A DNA stretch of 64,000 nucleotides from a virus: the IMG/VR virus record IMGVR_UViG_3300037296_000055, positions 1-64,000 of that record; one strand, given 5' to 3'. Made by a program: the position numbers and the translations under genes. Below, in pieces: positions 7,926 to 15,591 of the stretch. The stretch's first letter is position 1, and each line of letters opens with the position of its first letter. The notes beneath the pieces were generated by a model. That model ran no database searches. It was not told the origin of the DNA and worked only from the letters and a program-made list of their open reading frames with translations.

Positions 7926-8146
7926 GAAGAGGCCTTTCCAATTAGTGCTTTGACCTTGTAGGTCAGTAGTGCCCAGTTCACGGTGACGATAGAGTCAGCG
8001 CGGACGTAAGGGACGTTGTAGACCCGGTTAGGCGACTTGCGCCAGATGCCGGTGGAGACTGAGACCTGCTCACCTGCGAAGATGATGTTGGGGTTCAGCT
8101 CCAGATCGCGTCGTTCTGCTTTGTTGCCGTTCGAAAGATATCCCAA
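7910..8146 (-). CDS. hypothetical protein with TTG start, 78 aa
   Basis: The open frame runs to 8293 but its upstream part lies inside the SSB-like gene. A perfect AGGAGG at about 8156-8161 is followed nine bases later by an in-frame TTG at 8144-8146, giving a 78-residue protein that begins (M)GYLSNGNKAERRDLELNP. This start leaves a 64-base gap after the SSB-like gene. The protein is soluble, basic and not recognised. It overlaps the next gene by 16 bases. Confidence 0.66.
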   Translation of the reverse strand: MGYLSNGNKAERRDLELNPNIIFAGEQVSVSTGIWRKSPNRVYNVPYVRADSIVTVNWALLTYKVKALIGKASSWLPQ

Positions 8147-8210
8147 GGCTTGTTGCCTCCTATGTGGGGTGGAGAAGGCCCGAAGGCCCTCCCCGAAGAG
8201 GTTGGTCGTA

Positions 8211-8726
8211 TCAATAGACCAGTGCGGTTTCCGAGTCTTCCTCGTCCACAATGGTAACATCATCAGACAGTACGATGTCCGTGTCGTCTTCACGCACAGG
8301 GCGCTTCAACAGCTGACGGACAGCGACAGTCTTTAGTGTCCGGTATTTCTCCTTGCCGTTGACATACAGGCTGAAGGCGATGGTGCCCACAGAACCATTG
8401 CCGATGGCGAAGGGGTCCAGATCGTCGCCATTCCCCAGCATTACCTTGGGCGGCGTACGTGGCTTGTCCTTGTCGTCGATTTGACCGGCGGTATCCTCGA
8501 CAGGATCGTAAGCGCGGGCAGAGATGGTGGAGCGATAGAATACGCCCTCATCATCCTCGTCCATTTTTACCGAGAAGCCATACTCCTTGGCCCACAACTT
8601 GGATTGCTCCTTGTCCCGCGTACGGAACTGCAAGCGCCAGCGGAAAGGACCTTTGTCCTCGAATTGCTCTGGGTGCTCAGGGTGCAGGCGTGGGTAGAAG
8701 ATGGCGACATTATCGATAACTGGCAT
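8211..8726 (-). CDS. single-stranded DNA-binding protein, T7 gp2.5-like
   Basis: 171 residues. The ATG at 8726 follows GGAAACTACTAC and starts MPVIDNVAIFYPRLHPEHPE; an upstream in-frame start at 8765 has no such site. It has an OB-fold-like pattern (FRWRLQFRTRDKEQSKLWAK, then SVGTIAFSLYVNG). The very acidic last 30 residues (VREDDTDIVLSDD onward) end in an aromatic residue, as in T7 gp2.5, where the tail recruits polymerase and helicase. It lies immediately downstream of the RNA polymerase gene. The call rests on composition, tail and context more than on exact motifs. Confidence 0.78.
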   Translation of the reverse strand: MPVIDNVAIFYPRLHPEHPEQFEDKGPFRWRLQFRTRDKEQSKLWAKEYGFSVKMDEDDEGVFYRSTISARAYDPVEDTAGQIDDKDKPRTPPKVMLGNGDDLDPFAIGNGSVGTIAFSLYVNGKEKYRTLKTVAVRQLLKRPVREDDTDIVLSDDVTIVDEEDSETALVY

Positions 8727-8745
8727 GTAGTAGTTTCCTTTTGGA

Positions 8746-10908
8746 TTAGCTGAAAGCGAAGTCACTTAGCATGACTTCCTCGATGTCCAGAGTGCCGATT
8801 TCAGGCATTAGGTCCAGAGCACCGAATTGAGTTAGTATCCCCCGGAGAGGATCGGTCTTATAAAGCTCTACGAACTTTTGTCGAACGTGGTAGAACATGT
8901 GGTTCATATTACCAGGCGTACAACCAAAACTGTCATGGATGACAGCGATAGGATACTCCACTGACGCAACCACCGAAGTAAGGTGGGCAGCATCAAGGCT
9001 ATGAATGATGTTGGGTGAAGCAGCGGCACGTTGTGCGGAGCTGTTCAGCGTAGCGTCAAGCCAGGACTCCAGTGTGACCTTGATCTCTTGGTCCGCGAAC
9101 CGGAGTTTCGTGCGCTTGATCTCGGGCTTCTTGTAGCGCTGTGCCACAATGAACCCGGTGACAGAGGTTACCCATGTCATGTATTCCGACCGTTCGTTTG
9201 CACGATCGGCCAGTGTCTCGAACAAGCCAAGCATCCGCGAGGGACCCTTTAGCTCTTCACGACATGTGTCAAAGATTTCTGCTCCGAGCTTTGCGTACCA
9301 GAGTCTCTCGCCACTTGCGATATACTCAGACACGTCAGGAGAGTCGTCAATGATTTGCTGAGAAGCACCGTAGCGCGTCAACCCGTAGCCAAGGGTCATG
9401 GTGTTGCGCTTCGCGATCTTACGCCGCTCCTTGAGGGAGGTCACTCTGTTCCAGAACACCGGGAACAGGGCTTCACGTATTGCGCGGTTATGATTCTTCC
9501 ATTCAGCCAGCTCTTGCCAAGCGTCTGCTTTGGCCTGAGAGCGGTAATCGGCTGTCAAGTAGTTCCGTTCGAGTTGCTCCTGTTGTGCAAGAACTTCGTC
9601 AAATCGGATTAACGTCCCCTGGTCCAGTTCGGCCTCTTGTTGGCCCAAACGTGTCCAAACCAGGCGTGCGACGTAGCTATACAGATCACCAGGTCGTTCT
9701 GAAGGAACAAGGTTGACCAGCCCAGCAAGCTCAGTGTCCCGTGACAAGGCAACAAGGTGTTGTGTCCCGGATACCGTCCCATCAATATAGGTAGGGAGGT
9801 GGCACACGTAATCTTCCGGCGGACCATCATGCTGCGACACTAGCCACAGCTCGAAGCATCCCGCCAGCGTAGACCACGGCTTATCTGAGTTGTGCCAGCC
9901 GGTGTTTACGGTGGGATCTGTCGCGTATCCAAGTAGCTCATCGAAGTGATCCTCTACATATTGTGCTCTGTCATCCAGAGGCAGCTTGTCTTGACCAAGA
10001 CAGTTGGCGATGTGGACGTATAGCCAGTACAGGCCGTTGTCCCCCAGGCGGTCACCCTGGGTCAGGAGGAGCATAGCCTTGCTAAGGTCTGTGCCCATCT
10101 CGTTGAGGTAGGAAGTGTTGTTGTAGATACGACCCCGGAAGTCGCAGTTGTACAGGTGGTAGAAGCTTGCATCTGCGTAGTGGCGGGCCAGCTTGAGGGT
10201 GGAGTTGGTCTCGATCTCCTTGGACGTCTTCCGACGCTGATCGAGCTCCCCTTCAAGATTGATAGGGCTGGGCAGCTCAGGGTTCTGGAGGTAGTACTCC
10301 GCGACCTCAAGCAAGGACTTGTTGATCAGCCAGGGTTGAGCCCCCAGCTTATTCAGGGCCTTGAAGACCATTGGCTGCTTCTCAGGACTGAACTGAGCCA
10401 GCACATCCTTCTCCCCTTTCTTCACGATGGGGAAGCCCAGCGGGTGGTAGCCCGATACCCAGTCACGCGGAGGGACAGCCTTGGGGAACATCTCGACCTG
10501 TCGGGTCTTGATCAGCCCCCAGAGCGAGTCGATGGCCCCTTGATCCGCGATCTCCAGCATGTAGCTGGGGTTTGCATTCTTCTTTTTCTTGGCCTGGTGT
10601 TTGCGTCGGAAGCCAAGAATACCTGCCTCGATGTAGGACACAAGAACGAACCATCCCTGCTGACATGCAGCGATAGCGTCCCGTGCCCAGCCGTATTTCT
10701 GCTGCAGAGAGCGGCCAAGCTTCACCGAGATGGCCACAAGCGACTGGTATTGCTCAATCCCATGGATGATCATGCCGAAGCAGAAGAACAGAACTTCTTC
10801 AGCAGGGGCAGCTTTCATGTCCATCGTATGGATGTGGCGGTCGCTTCGTAATAGTGCTTGACGGCGCTCAAAGTCGCCCACAAGCTTTTCTAGAGTAGTT
10901 GTTGTCAT
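8746..10908 (-). CDS. DNA-directed RNA polymerase, T7-like single subunit
   Basis: 720 residues from the ATG at 10908 (AAAAAGG upstream); a GTG at 10932 would add eight. The catalytic motifs of T7 RNA polymerase are all present: CDFRGRIY with D256/R260, motif A YIDGTVSGTQH with D376, motif B RKIAKRNTMTLGYG with R496, K500 and Y508 (K-to-Y spacing of eight, as in T7), NIIHSLDAAHL near 633, and motif C AVIHDSFG with D659. It ends in DFAFS, close to T7's DFAFA. It is about 160 residues shorter than T7 RNAP, mostly in the N-terminal promoter-binding region. By analogy it should transcribe late genes from the 22-bp elements at 24369, 24415 and 41804. Confidence 0.97.
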   Translation of the reverse strand: MTTTTLEKLVGDFERRQALLRSDRHIHTMDMKAAPAEEVLFFCFGMIIHGIEQYQSLVAISVKLGRSLQQKYGWARDAIAACQQGWFVLVSYIEAGILGFRRKHQAKKKKNANPSYMLEIADQGAIDSLWGLIKTRQVEMFPKAVPPRDWVSGYHPLGFPIVKKGEKDVLAQFSPEKQPMVFKALNKLGAQPWLINKSLLEVAEYYLQNPELPSPINLEGELDQRRKTSKEIETNSTLKLARHYADASFYHLYNCDFRGRIYNNTSYLNEMGTDLSKAMLLLTQGDRLGDNGLYWLYVHIANCLGQDKLPLDDRAQYVEDHFDELLGYATDPTVNTGWHNSDKPWSTLAGCFELWLVSQHDGPPEDYVCHLPTYIDGTVSGTQHLVALSRDTELAGLVNLVPSERPGDLYSYVARLVWTRLGQQEAELDQGTLIRFDEVLAQQEQLERNYLTADYRSQAKADAWQELAEWKNHNRAIREALFPVFWNRVTSLKERRKIAKRNTMTLGYGLTRYGASQQIIDDSPDVSEYIASGERLWYAKLGAEIFDTCREELKGPSRMLGLFETLADRANERSEYMTWVTSVTGFIVAQRYKKPEIKRTKLRFADQEIKVTLESWLDATLNSSAQRAAASPNIIHSLDAAHLTSVVASVEYPIAVIHDSFGCTPGNMNHMFYHVRQKFVELYKTDPLRGILTQFGALDLMPEIGTLDIEEVMLSDFAFS

Positions 10909-11056
10909 CAAACCTTTTTCACGGGATGTCACCTAGTGGGTGCCCGTCTATACTGGGGTTTCAGAGATGAGTTTACTCCATTGCTACCTGTCGAAAGACT
11001 TCGAGGAATAGCACAAAGAAGAAAAACCCAATAATAGTAGTAATCCTTAGATCAAA

Positions 11057-11242
11057 TTAGTTGAGGCGCATCCGTGTTACCTGAAGGTTCAGAAGGATTT
11101 CCTCTTGTTCAGCAGGAGTTGGGACGGAGCCCGCTTCCTTTAGTACACCCGAAGGTGCGTAGGTGTGACCCCACTTAGCGTCAATGGCCTGCACCAGCTC
11201 GGTGAAGGTCATGGGAGTTTCACGTGATTGTGTCTTTGCCAA
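11057..11242 (-). CDS. hypothetical protein, 61 aa (TTG start likely)
   Basis: Small helical protein. The TTG at 11242 is preceded by AGGAG at nine bases; the first ATG, at 11212, lacks a clear site and would give 51 residues (MTFTELVQAIDAKWG...). It overlaps the upstream gene by 23 bases. The 124 bases between it and the RNA polymerase gene hold no clear gene, only a possible tiny hydrophobic frame with an ATT start. Confidence 0.6.
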   Translation of the reverse strand: MAKTQSRETPMTFTELVQAIDAKWGHTYAPSGVLKEAGSVPTPAEQEEILLNLQVTRMRLN

Positions 11243-11639
11243 GTTGTGTTACTCCTACAGTGTCATAGCGCAAGCCGAGGTTTCGGCAGGCTTTCTGCGC
11301 CATCTCTGCCCGGCAGGACAGGAATGGATCGAAGATCAGAGTGTGAGTCGGCTTCCAGGCATTCAGCACGAAGAAGTCACGGAGGAAGTTACCGGACTCT
11401 TGCGCCTGCTTAGGGATGACGATCACCTCTGCAGTGCCGCTGTCGATTTTGCGACTTGCTAGCCAGGGCTGGAGAAAGCGCTCCGTGCCCGAGGTCAGAC
11501 GCCCCACGTAGATCTTTCGGGGCTTGAGGATCTGGAAGTTCACGTCGAACTCGTAGAACGCTCGCTTCTCGTTAGTGTCGGTCGGGTTGCCGACCAGGAA
11601 CCAGCTAAGCTGAATGTCCTTTGGTACTTGCTGTGCCAC
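11220..11639 (-). CDS. hypothetical protein with GTG start, 139 aa
   Basis: The GTG at 11639 follows AAGGGATTTACC and gives a protein beginning (M)AQQVPKDIQLSWFLVGNPT. It alternates strands and helices (KIYVGRLTSGTE, AEVIVIPK, THTLIFDPFLSC) in a pattern suggesting an alpha/beta fold. No catalytic signature is recognised. It overlaps the dNTP hydrolase-like gene by 35 bases, so it is probably co-translated with it. Confidence 0.65.
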   Translation of the reverse strand: MAQQVPKDIQLSWFLVGNPTDTNEKRAFYEFDVNFQILKPRKIYVGRLTSGTERFLQPWLASRKIDSGTAEVIVIPKQAQESGNFLRDFFVLNAWKPTHTLIFDPFLSCRAEMAQKACRNLGLRYDTVGVTQLGKDTIT

Positions 11640-12030
11640 GGTAAATCCCTTGCAATTTTTCCAGTGTGGCGACCCCCTCCAGCTCGTAAGGAGGACGATC
11701 ATCGTTGAACCGTCCGACCAGCATTGCGTCAAGGAGAATGGCGTTGGAGGCCATGTCATGAGCAAGGTGGTGGATCAGCGAGTCCTGGGCGAAATCCTCT
11801 CCGGACCACCAGGACAACGTGTGACGCATCTTGGCGTTGAAGAACACAGAGGCTGTGACCCCTGTTCCACGCCAGTTGAAGGCACCGTACTTGGTGGCAC
11901 CATCTTGCATCGCAGCTCCCAGAGCCATGATGGCCACAGGAGGGATGACAGCGGACGTTGGTTTACCCAGCGCCGCCATCGTCTTCAGGTTCGTATCAAT
12001 AGGCTGGGTCTTCGTCGGGATCAGTTCCAT
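11605..12030 (-). CDS. dATP/dGTP diphosphohydrolase-like protein (DUF5664 type), 141 aa
   Basis: Contains PPVAIMALGAAMQDGATKYG (about 30-49), then FNWRG, and MRHTLSWWSGEDF followed by IHHLAHDMASNAILLDAML. The K-Y-G..NWR, R-H...WW-x-GED and HHLAHA motifs match the phage domain named dATP/dGTP diphosphohydrolase N-terminal. Related phage enzymes remove pyrophosphate or polyphosphate from purine dNTPs and in some phages assist replacement of adenine by 2-aminoadenine. No PurZ-like gene is seen in the window, so simple dNTP-pool control is equally possible. ATG start at 12030. Confidence 0.82.
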   Translation of the reverse strand: MELIPTKTQPIDTNLKTMAALGKPTSAVIPPVAIMALGAAMQDGATKYGAFNWRGTGVTASVFFNAKMRHTLSWWSGEDFAQDSLIHHLAHDMASNAILLDAMLVGRFNDDRPPYELEGVATLEKLQGIYRGTASTKGHSA

Positions 12031-12526
12031 AAGTAGCTTTACCTTTGTTCTTGTTAGCAGTCTTCAACGCGGGCGTCACAAGACCATAAATGGAGTAGTA
12101 CTGGGTCTTCCAGAGGCTGACCGAGACCAGAGCGTAGATGCCCTCACGGTCGCCGATTTCAGGGATTTTGGAGTCAGTAGGAACGACAAAGCGTTCGAAG
12201 ATGGGCTGGACGTTGGGGTCCATGTTGTCGTCAGATACCCAGATCAGCAGCAGCTGCATGTCGTCCAGCTCGCTACCGTAGTCATCGTCGTCGTCGTCGC
12301 CTTCCGCCATGCCACCGAACAGATGGTTGTAGAGATCCCCTCGGGACTTGTCCACCGACTCTTCAGCAGGCGTTGTGTTGTCCACGACCACCGTGGGGCG
12401 GCTGGGGATCACCACTTCAGGCATGATCACGTCGCCGTGGATGATCTCTCGCGGATCAACCTCAGGCAGAGTCACCCCGCCAAGTAACGGTTTGTCCTGC
12501 ACTAACACCACCGATGTACCGACCAT
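11996..12526 (-). CDS. hypothetical acidic protein, 176 aa
   Basis: The ATG at 12526 (MVGTSVVLVQDKPLLGG) follows GGAG at six bases and is preferred over an in-frame ATG at 12565. A poly-Asp run lies in the middle (GDDDDDDYGSELDD). The second half (LLLIWVSDDNMDPNVQPIFE onward) looks folded. No family is recognised. It overlaps the upstream gene by 65 bases and the downstream gene by 35. Confidence 0.65.
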   Translation of the reverse strand: MVGTSVVLVQDKPLLGGVTLPEVDPREIIHGDVIMPEVVIPSRPTVVVDNTTPAEESVDKSRGDLYNHLFGGMAEGDDDDDDYGSELDDMQLLLIWVSDDNMDPNVQPIFERFVVPTDSKIPEIGDREGIYALVSVSLWKTQYYSIYGLVTPALKTANKNKGKATYGTDPDEDPAY

Positions 12527-12902
12527 TGTTTTCTCCAATTCGTTTTGGGGATGAGATGTATTCATAGATGGAGGCCTCAACAGGTTCGTCCTGGCCTTCC
12601 AAGTCAAAAGAGCGCACGTAGCGCTGGTACATAGAGCCGTTGCCCTCAAGGCGATCAAGATCGCGCAACAGAGAGGGATCGGTCATCTCATAGAGCTCCC
12701 CGGTAATGTGGGCAGCGTGGCGCTCATCCGCAGGGCGGTCCCAACCATCGACGTTGATGGCCAGGGGGAAGCCCACATCGTAGAGCAAGTAGTCAGGACG
12801 TGCTGTGACGGCCTTTCCGATCAGCCGAGCACGGTTGCCCATGTCCAGCCGATCATAGTTCCAAAATCCGGCCTTCAAAGACCCATATACGAAGAAGTTC
12901 AT
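12462..12902 (-). CDS. gamma-glutamylcyclotransferase-like (AIG2/GGCT fold), 146 aa
   Basis: Opens with NFFVYGSLKAGFWNYDRL, the YGSLk phosphate/amide-binding loop of the GGCT fold. HITGELYEM near 70 and LRDLDRLEG near 84 follow, placing an acidic catalytic residue where the family has one. Members release pyroglutamate from gamma-glutamyl amines or peptides. It is coupled to the upstream gene by ATGA. This phage also encodes peptide-ligating enzymes at 57.6-63.8 kb, so an activity on glutamyl amide bonds would fit, but the link is inference. Confidence 0.83.
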   Translation of the reverse strand: MNFFVYGSLKAGFWNYDRLDMGNRARLIGKAVTARPDYLLYDVGFPLAINVDGWDRPADERHAAHITGELYEMTDPSLLRDLDRLEGNGSMYQRYVRSFDLEGQDEPVEASIYEYISSPKRIGENNGRYIGGVSAGQTVTWRGDSA

Positions 12903-13588
12903 CGGCGAGCCACCTTCCGTGGACCAGGTTCCCGGATCAGGAGCTGGAGTGTGTTGTGGGAGCCAGGGTTATACCACTCCGCCATAGGCCGGAAGCCCAG
13001 AGCAATGTAGCAGTGGATGAGGAAGGCAGAGTCATCCCGGTTCAGAACAGGGATCATCTCCAGGGTTTTCGACTCCCACTGACTATCCTTCAGGTCCAGG
13101 ACCCGCTCCAGCGCCCCGATGATCACCGCATAGTCACGGCTCTGACCAATGTCCAGGTCAGGCAGGGCGGTGTGAACACCGTAGACAATGCCCACGCTGG
13201 GTGAGTGGTGGGCGTAGGAACGGAAGTACAGAGTCCCATAACTGATATGGGCTTCCTGCGCTGGGGTCAGCACCACCGGAATATCGTCCCCTGGTAGAGT
13301 CTCTGCCCGTGGGAGGTTGCGACGGACCTGGGGTGGGTTGGGGTTGCGGACCCAAGTGCGGGCCCCTGCAACACGCCCGAAGGCCCAGATGGTGGTGTCC
13401 GTCTCATGGACAACCTCGATGAACTCCTCCCGATCCTCCTTGTAGATCCGGCCCATCGCCTCATAGTTGGCCCGGCTCAGGATCAGCAGACGGGGGTTGA
13501 TCTCCACCGTCCCTGCCATGAAGTGAGCGACTTGTTCGGACGCGCCCATCTGCGATACGCCGCAGCAGCCTGCAATGTGGTTTGCCAT
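12899..13588 (-). CDS. hypothetical protein, weakly acetyltransferase-like, 229 aa
   Basis: The ATG at 13588 follows GGAGG at nine bases (MANHIAGCCGVSQMGASEQV). The C-terminal third contains SAFLIHCYIALGFRPMAEWY, resembling the last helix-strand of GNAT acetyltransferases (Y-x-x-L-G-F). The rest is not recognised, and the acetyl-CoA loop is not obvious, so this is a weak suggestion. It lies between a thioredoxin-fold gene and the GGCT-like gene. Confidence 0.68.
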   Translation of the reverse strand: MANHIAGCCGVSQMGASEQVAHFMAGTVEINPRLLILSRANYEAMGRIYKEDREEFIEVVHETDTTIWAFGRVAGARTWVRNPNPPQVRRNLPRAETLPGDDIPVVLTPAQEAHISYGTLYFRSYAHHSPSVGIVYGVHTALPDLDIGQSRDYAVIIGALERVLDLKDSQWESKTLEMIPVLNRDDSAFLIHCYIALGFRPMAEWYNPGSHNTLQLLIREPGPRKVARR

Positions 13589-13592
13589 GATG

Positions 13593-13874
13593 TTATGCCT
13601 CCAACCAAGCACGGATTTTCTCAGAGTTCGCAGGCAGACCGACCTTACGGCTCTGCTCCACGTCGTCCTTGAACAGGATCGCTGCAGGAACACCGACAAT
13701 CGCCTTGTCCTGCGCCTCCTGAACGTTCTCCGGAAGGGTGATGTCCTTCACGACCAGGGGGACGCCCAGGTCAGTTGTGATGGACTCATAGTACCCCTGC
13801 GCCTTGGCACAGATGTCAGAGGCCCAGGCACTCGTGTACAGTACCACAGACAGGTTTTTCTTTTCTTCGGTCAT
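13593..13874 (-). CDS. thioredoxin/glutaredoxin-fold protein with altered active site, 93 aa
   Basis: The ATG at 13874 follows GGAGACAAAC; another ATG 12 bases upstream is possible. The fold pattern fits thioredoxin: VVLYTSAWASDICAKAQGYY, then PLVVKDITLPEN, AIVGVPAAILFKDD with the cis-Pro VP, and ENSEKIRAWLEA-like ending. The usual CxxC is replaced by ASDIC, leaving only its second cysteine, so it may act as a monothiol or only as a binding protein. T7 DNA polymerase uses thioredoxin as a clamp; a similar role is possible but unproven. Confidence 0.75.
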   Translation of the reverse strand: MTEEKKNLSVVLYTSAWASDICAKAQGYYESITTDLGVPLVVKDITLPENVQEAQDKAIVGVPAAILFKDDVEQSRKVGLPANSEKIRAWLEA

Positions 13875-13954
13875 GTTTGTCTCCATCCGAAATGATAAAA
13901 AAAGAGTTAGAAAGAAGTCGGTCCCCAGCCCCCGAAGGGGCCAGGGTAGAGGGT

Positions 13955-14209
13955 TTAGGACTGAGCCAAGAGGAGCTCGGTCTCGAACAAGTGGTTAGGT
14001 GTGAAGACGACACCCACCACAGCGTCTTCGTTTCGATCGATACGGGCCTCAAGGGAGAGCCGGAACGCGCGACTTTCGTTGGTACGATCAGAAGAGCGAC
14101 GCACCGTGTAGAGTGCATCCTCAAGGGACAAGTCGCCATGCCAGATCTTAGACTCTGGTGTGTTCCGGCGAACCAGCCGCGCAATTCGTAGGACGGGAAG
14201 TTCAGCCAT
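13955..14209 (-). CDS. hypothetical protein, 84 aa
   Basis: Arg-rich soluble protein beginning MAELPVLRIARLVRRNTPES. It overlaps the upstream membrane-protein gene by 8 bases. The 80 bases after it hold no gene. No family is recognised. Confidence 0.68.
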   Translation of the reverse strand: MAELPVLRIARLVRRNTPESKIWHGDLSLEDALYTVRRSSDRTNESRAFRLSLEARIDRNEDAVVGVVFTPNHLFETELLLAQS

Positions 14210-14453
14210 TTTTTGACTTACCTTTCTTGGGCTCGGCCTTTGGCTTCTTCAAGGAGAAGTATAAGACCAGGGCAATCCCTAAAGAAGCTGCGAAGGACAG
14301 CCCATAGGCCACTCCTAACATCAGACATCCGAAGCAGATTACGTCGAACCGGGTTATCTCGGGCCAAACCAGCCCGAGTTTGTTGGAGTTGTTTTCCGCA
14401 GCGGCCTTGCGCTCTCGGAAGTGTCGAGGAAGCTCCCAGAACGGAAGCTCCAT
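14202..14453 (-). CDS. small membrane protein, 83 aa
   Basis: The ATG at 14453 gives MELPFWELPRHFRERKAAAE. Two close hydrophobic segments (VICFGCLMLGVAYGLSFAAS and LGIALVLYFSL) predict a membrane hairpin, followed by a Lys-rich tail. The longer open frame upstream overlaps the 14461-15051 gene and is unlikely. Such small hairpin proteins in phage early regions often act at the host membrane; the function here is unknown. Confidence 0.7.
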   Translation of the reverse strand: MELPFWELPRHFRERKAAAENNSNKLGLVWPEITRFDVICFGCLMLGVAYGLSFAASLGIALVLYFSLKKPKAEPKKGKSKNG

Positions 14454-14460
14454 CCAGCTC

Positions 14461-15051
14461 TCAGGAGATGACGCCTGGGGCTGGGGTTTCGGGCGCGGTG
14501 GTTGCTGCAGCGACCTTGGGCCGGACAACGAAGTCTGGCTCTGCTTCGGGCTTCTGGGTTGAGAGATCATCGATCGCGCCTTCTTTCCACTGGAATTCAC
14601 CTTCATGAGTTTTGACCACTTTCCAGATGTGATCAAAGCCCTCCGACACGATCGCGGGGTCACGAACGTAGTGCTCCGTACCCTCGTCAAGGAGAGTCAG
14701 AGACACCATCGTGTAGTCCAGGGGGAACTTGGACATGAAAGCGCGACGTGCCTTCATGGTTGTGTTCTTGCCCAGGATGAGGATCGTTTCGTCACGCTGA
14801 ATGCCGGACGTCACGCCGAACATCATGCGGGACCAGGCCTCGCGCTGCATTTTAGGATTGGCCATGACTTCTTCGCCAGTCTTTTTGACTTCGACGCCAT
14901 AACGTGCGCAGCTTGCGCCCAAGTTAGAGATACGGATGCGGTCCAGGCCCAGCTGCAGGGTCATCTGTGGGACCAACCAACGGTTGACGAACACAGACGC
15001 CTGCTGAATGAAGCCGCCGGGTGTAGTGATGATAAGACCAAGTTTAGACAT
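14461..15051 (-). CDS. hypothetical protein, 196 aa
   Basis: Begins MSKLGLIITTPGGFIQQASV. The first 150 residues look like a folded alpha/beta protein; the last 35 are a Pro/Ala/Glu/Thr-rich flexible tail. The start is preceded by GGAGG. No family is recognised. It sits between two genes for small membrane proteins. Confidence 0.75.
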   Translation of the reverse strand: MSKLGLIITTPGGFIQQASVFVNRWLVPQMTLQLGLDRIRISNLGASCARYGVEVKKTGEEVMANPKMQREAWSRMMFGVTSGIQRDETILILGKNTTMKARRAFMSKFPLDYTMVSLTLLDEGTEHYVRDPAIVSEGFDHIWKVVKTHEGEFQWKEGAIDDLSTQKPEAEPDFVVRPKVAAATTAPETPAPGVIS

Positions 15052-15070
15052 GAGTCACCTCCAAGGGTGT

Positions 15071-15181
15071 TTAGGGTTTTTTCTTAGGCTTCTTGCCTGA
15101 AGAATCCAAGTTAGCCAGACCCTTTAGGGCGGCCAGAACAACAAGCGTCATGATGATCGCTGCTGCAAAATCGGAGACCAT
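15071..15181 (-). CDS. tiny membrane protein, 36 aa
   Basis: MVSDFAAAIIMTLVVLAALK forms a single hydrophobic helix followed by a short basic tail (SSGKKPKKKP). The start overlaps the stop of the ProQ-like gene as TAATG at 15179-15183, good evidence of translational coupling. Function unknown. Confidence 0.6.
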   Translation of the reverse strand: MVSDFAAAIIMTLVVLAALKGLANLDSSGKKPKKKP

Positions 15182-15591
15182 TACAGTCCCAGACGTTTTT
15201 GTGGTGGGCTCGGAAAGATGGTTGACAGGTCGCCCTGGCGTTGAACCATTTTCGAGACCTTGTTGAAGCCCATCCGGCGGATCCGCTTGCGCAGACGGAA
15301 CCGGGCGTACTGTCGGTCGTGCTCCGTCACCGACTCGAAGCTACCTTCAGAGTTGACCGGTATACGGAAGGGCCGTACCATCATGGACATGAGGTACTCA
15401 GGCCGCGAAGTCCAGATGTACAGGAACTTCTTGCAGTGTTCCTCAGAGATACCTGCCAAGAGCATCCCCTTCGTGAAGCGATCCCGGAACCCCAGAGGCA
15501 AGGGGCTGCACTCTGCCTTGCGAGCGGGTATGTGCACCGGGAACAGACCGTGAGCAACTGCTCTTACGGTACTGTAGTCGAAGTTATCCAT
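15181..15591 (-). CDS. ProQ/FinO-like RNA-binding protein, 136 aa
   Basis: The ATG at 15591 follows AAAGGACCTTAC. The sequence LFPVHIPARKAECSPLPLGF, then MLLAGISEEHCKKFLYIWTS, then PEYLMSMM and SVTEHDRQYARFRLRKRIRR, follows the ProQ/FinO domain order. That order is FP-x-F, P-L-x-x-G-I, a helix leading to a tyrosine and Y-L, then V-x-x-E-H-x-x-x-A. These domains bind structured RNA ends and act as RNA chaperones. In a phage it might stabilise phage RNAs or disturb host small-RNA control. The middle is divergent (R-I-P-V replaces the R-x-x-L-x-G motif), so confidence is moderate. Confidence 0.62.
   Translation of the reverse strand: MDNFDYSTVRAVAHGLFPVHIPARKAECSPLPLGFRDRFTKGMLLAGISEEHCKKFLYIWTSRPEYLMSMMVRPFRIPVNSEGSFESVTEHDRQYARFRLRKRIRRMGFNKVSKMVQRQGDLSTIFPSPPQKRLGL

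Noticed and set aside
10933-11056. Small hydrophobic frame with ATT start upstream of the RNA polymerase gene
   Set aside because: ATT initiation is very rare; only the resemblance of its leader to other genes supports it, so it is not listed as a gene.
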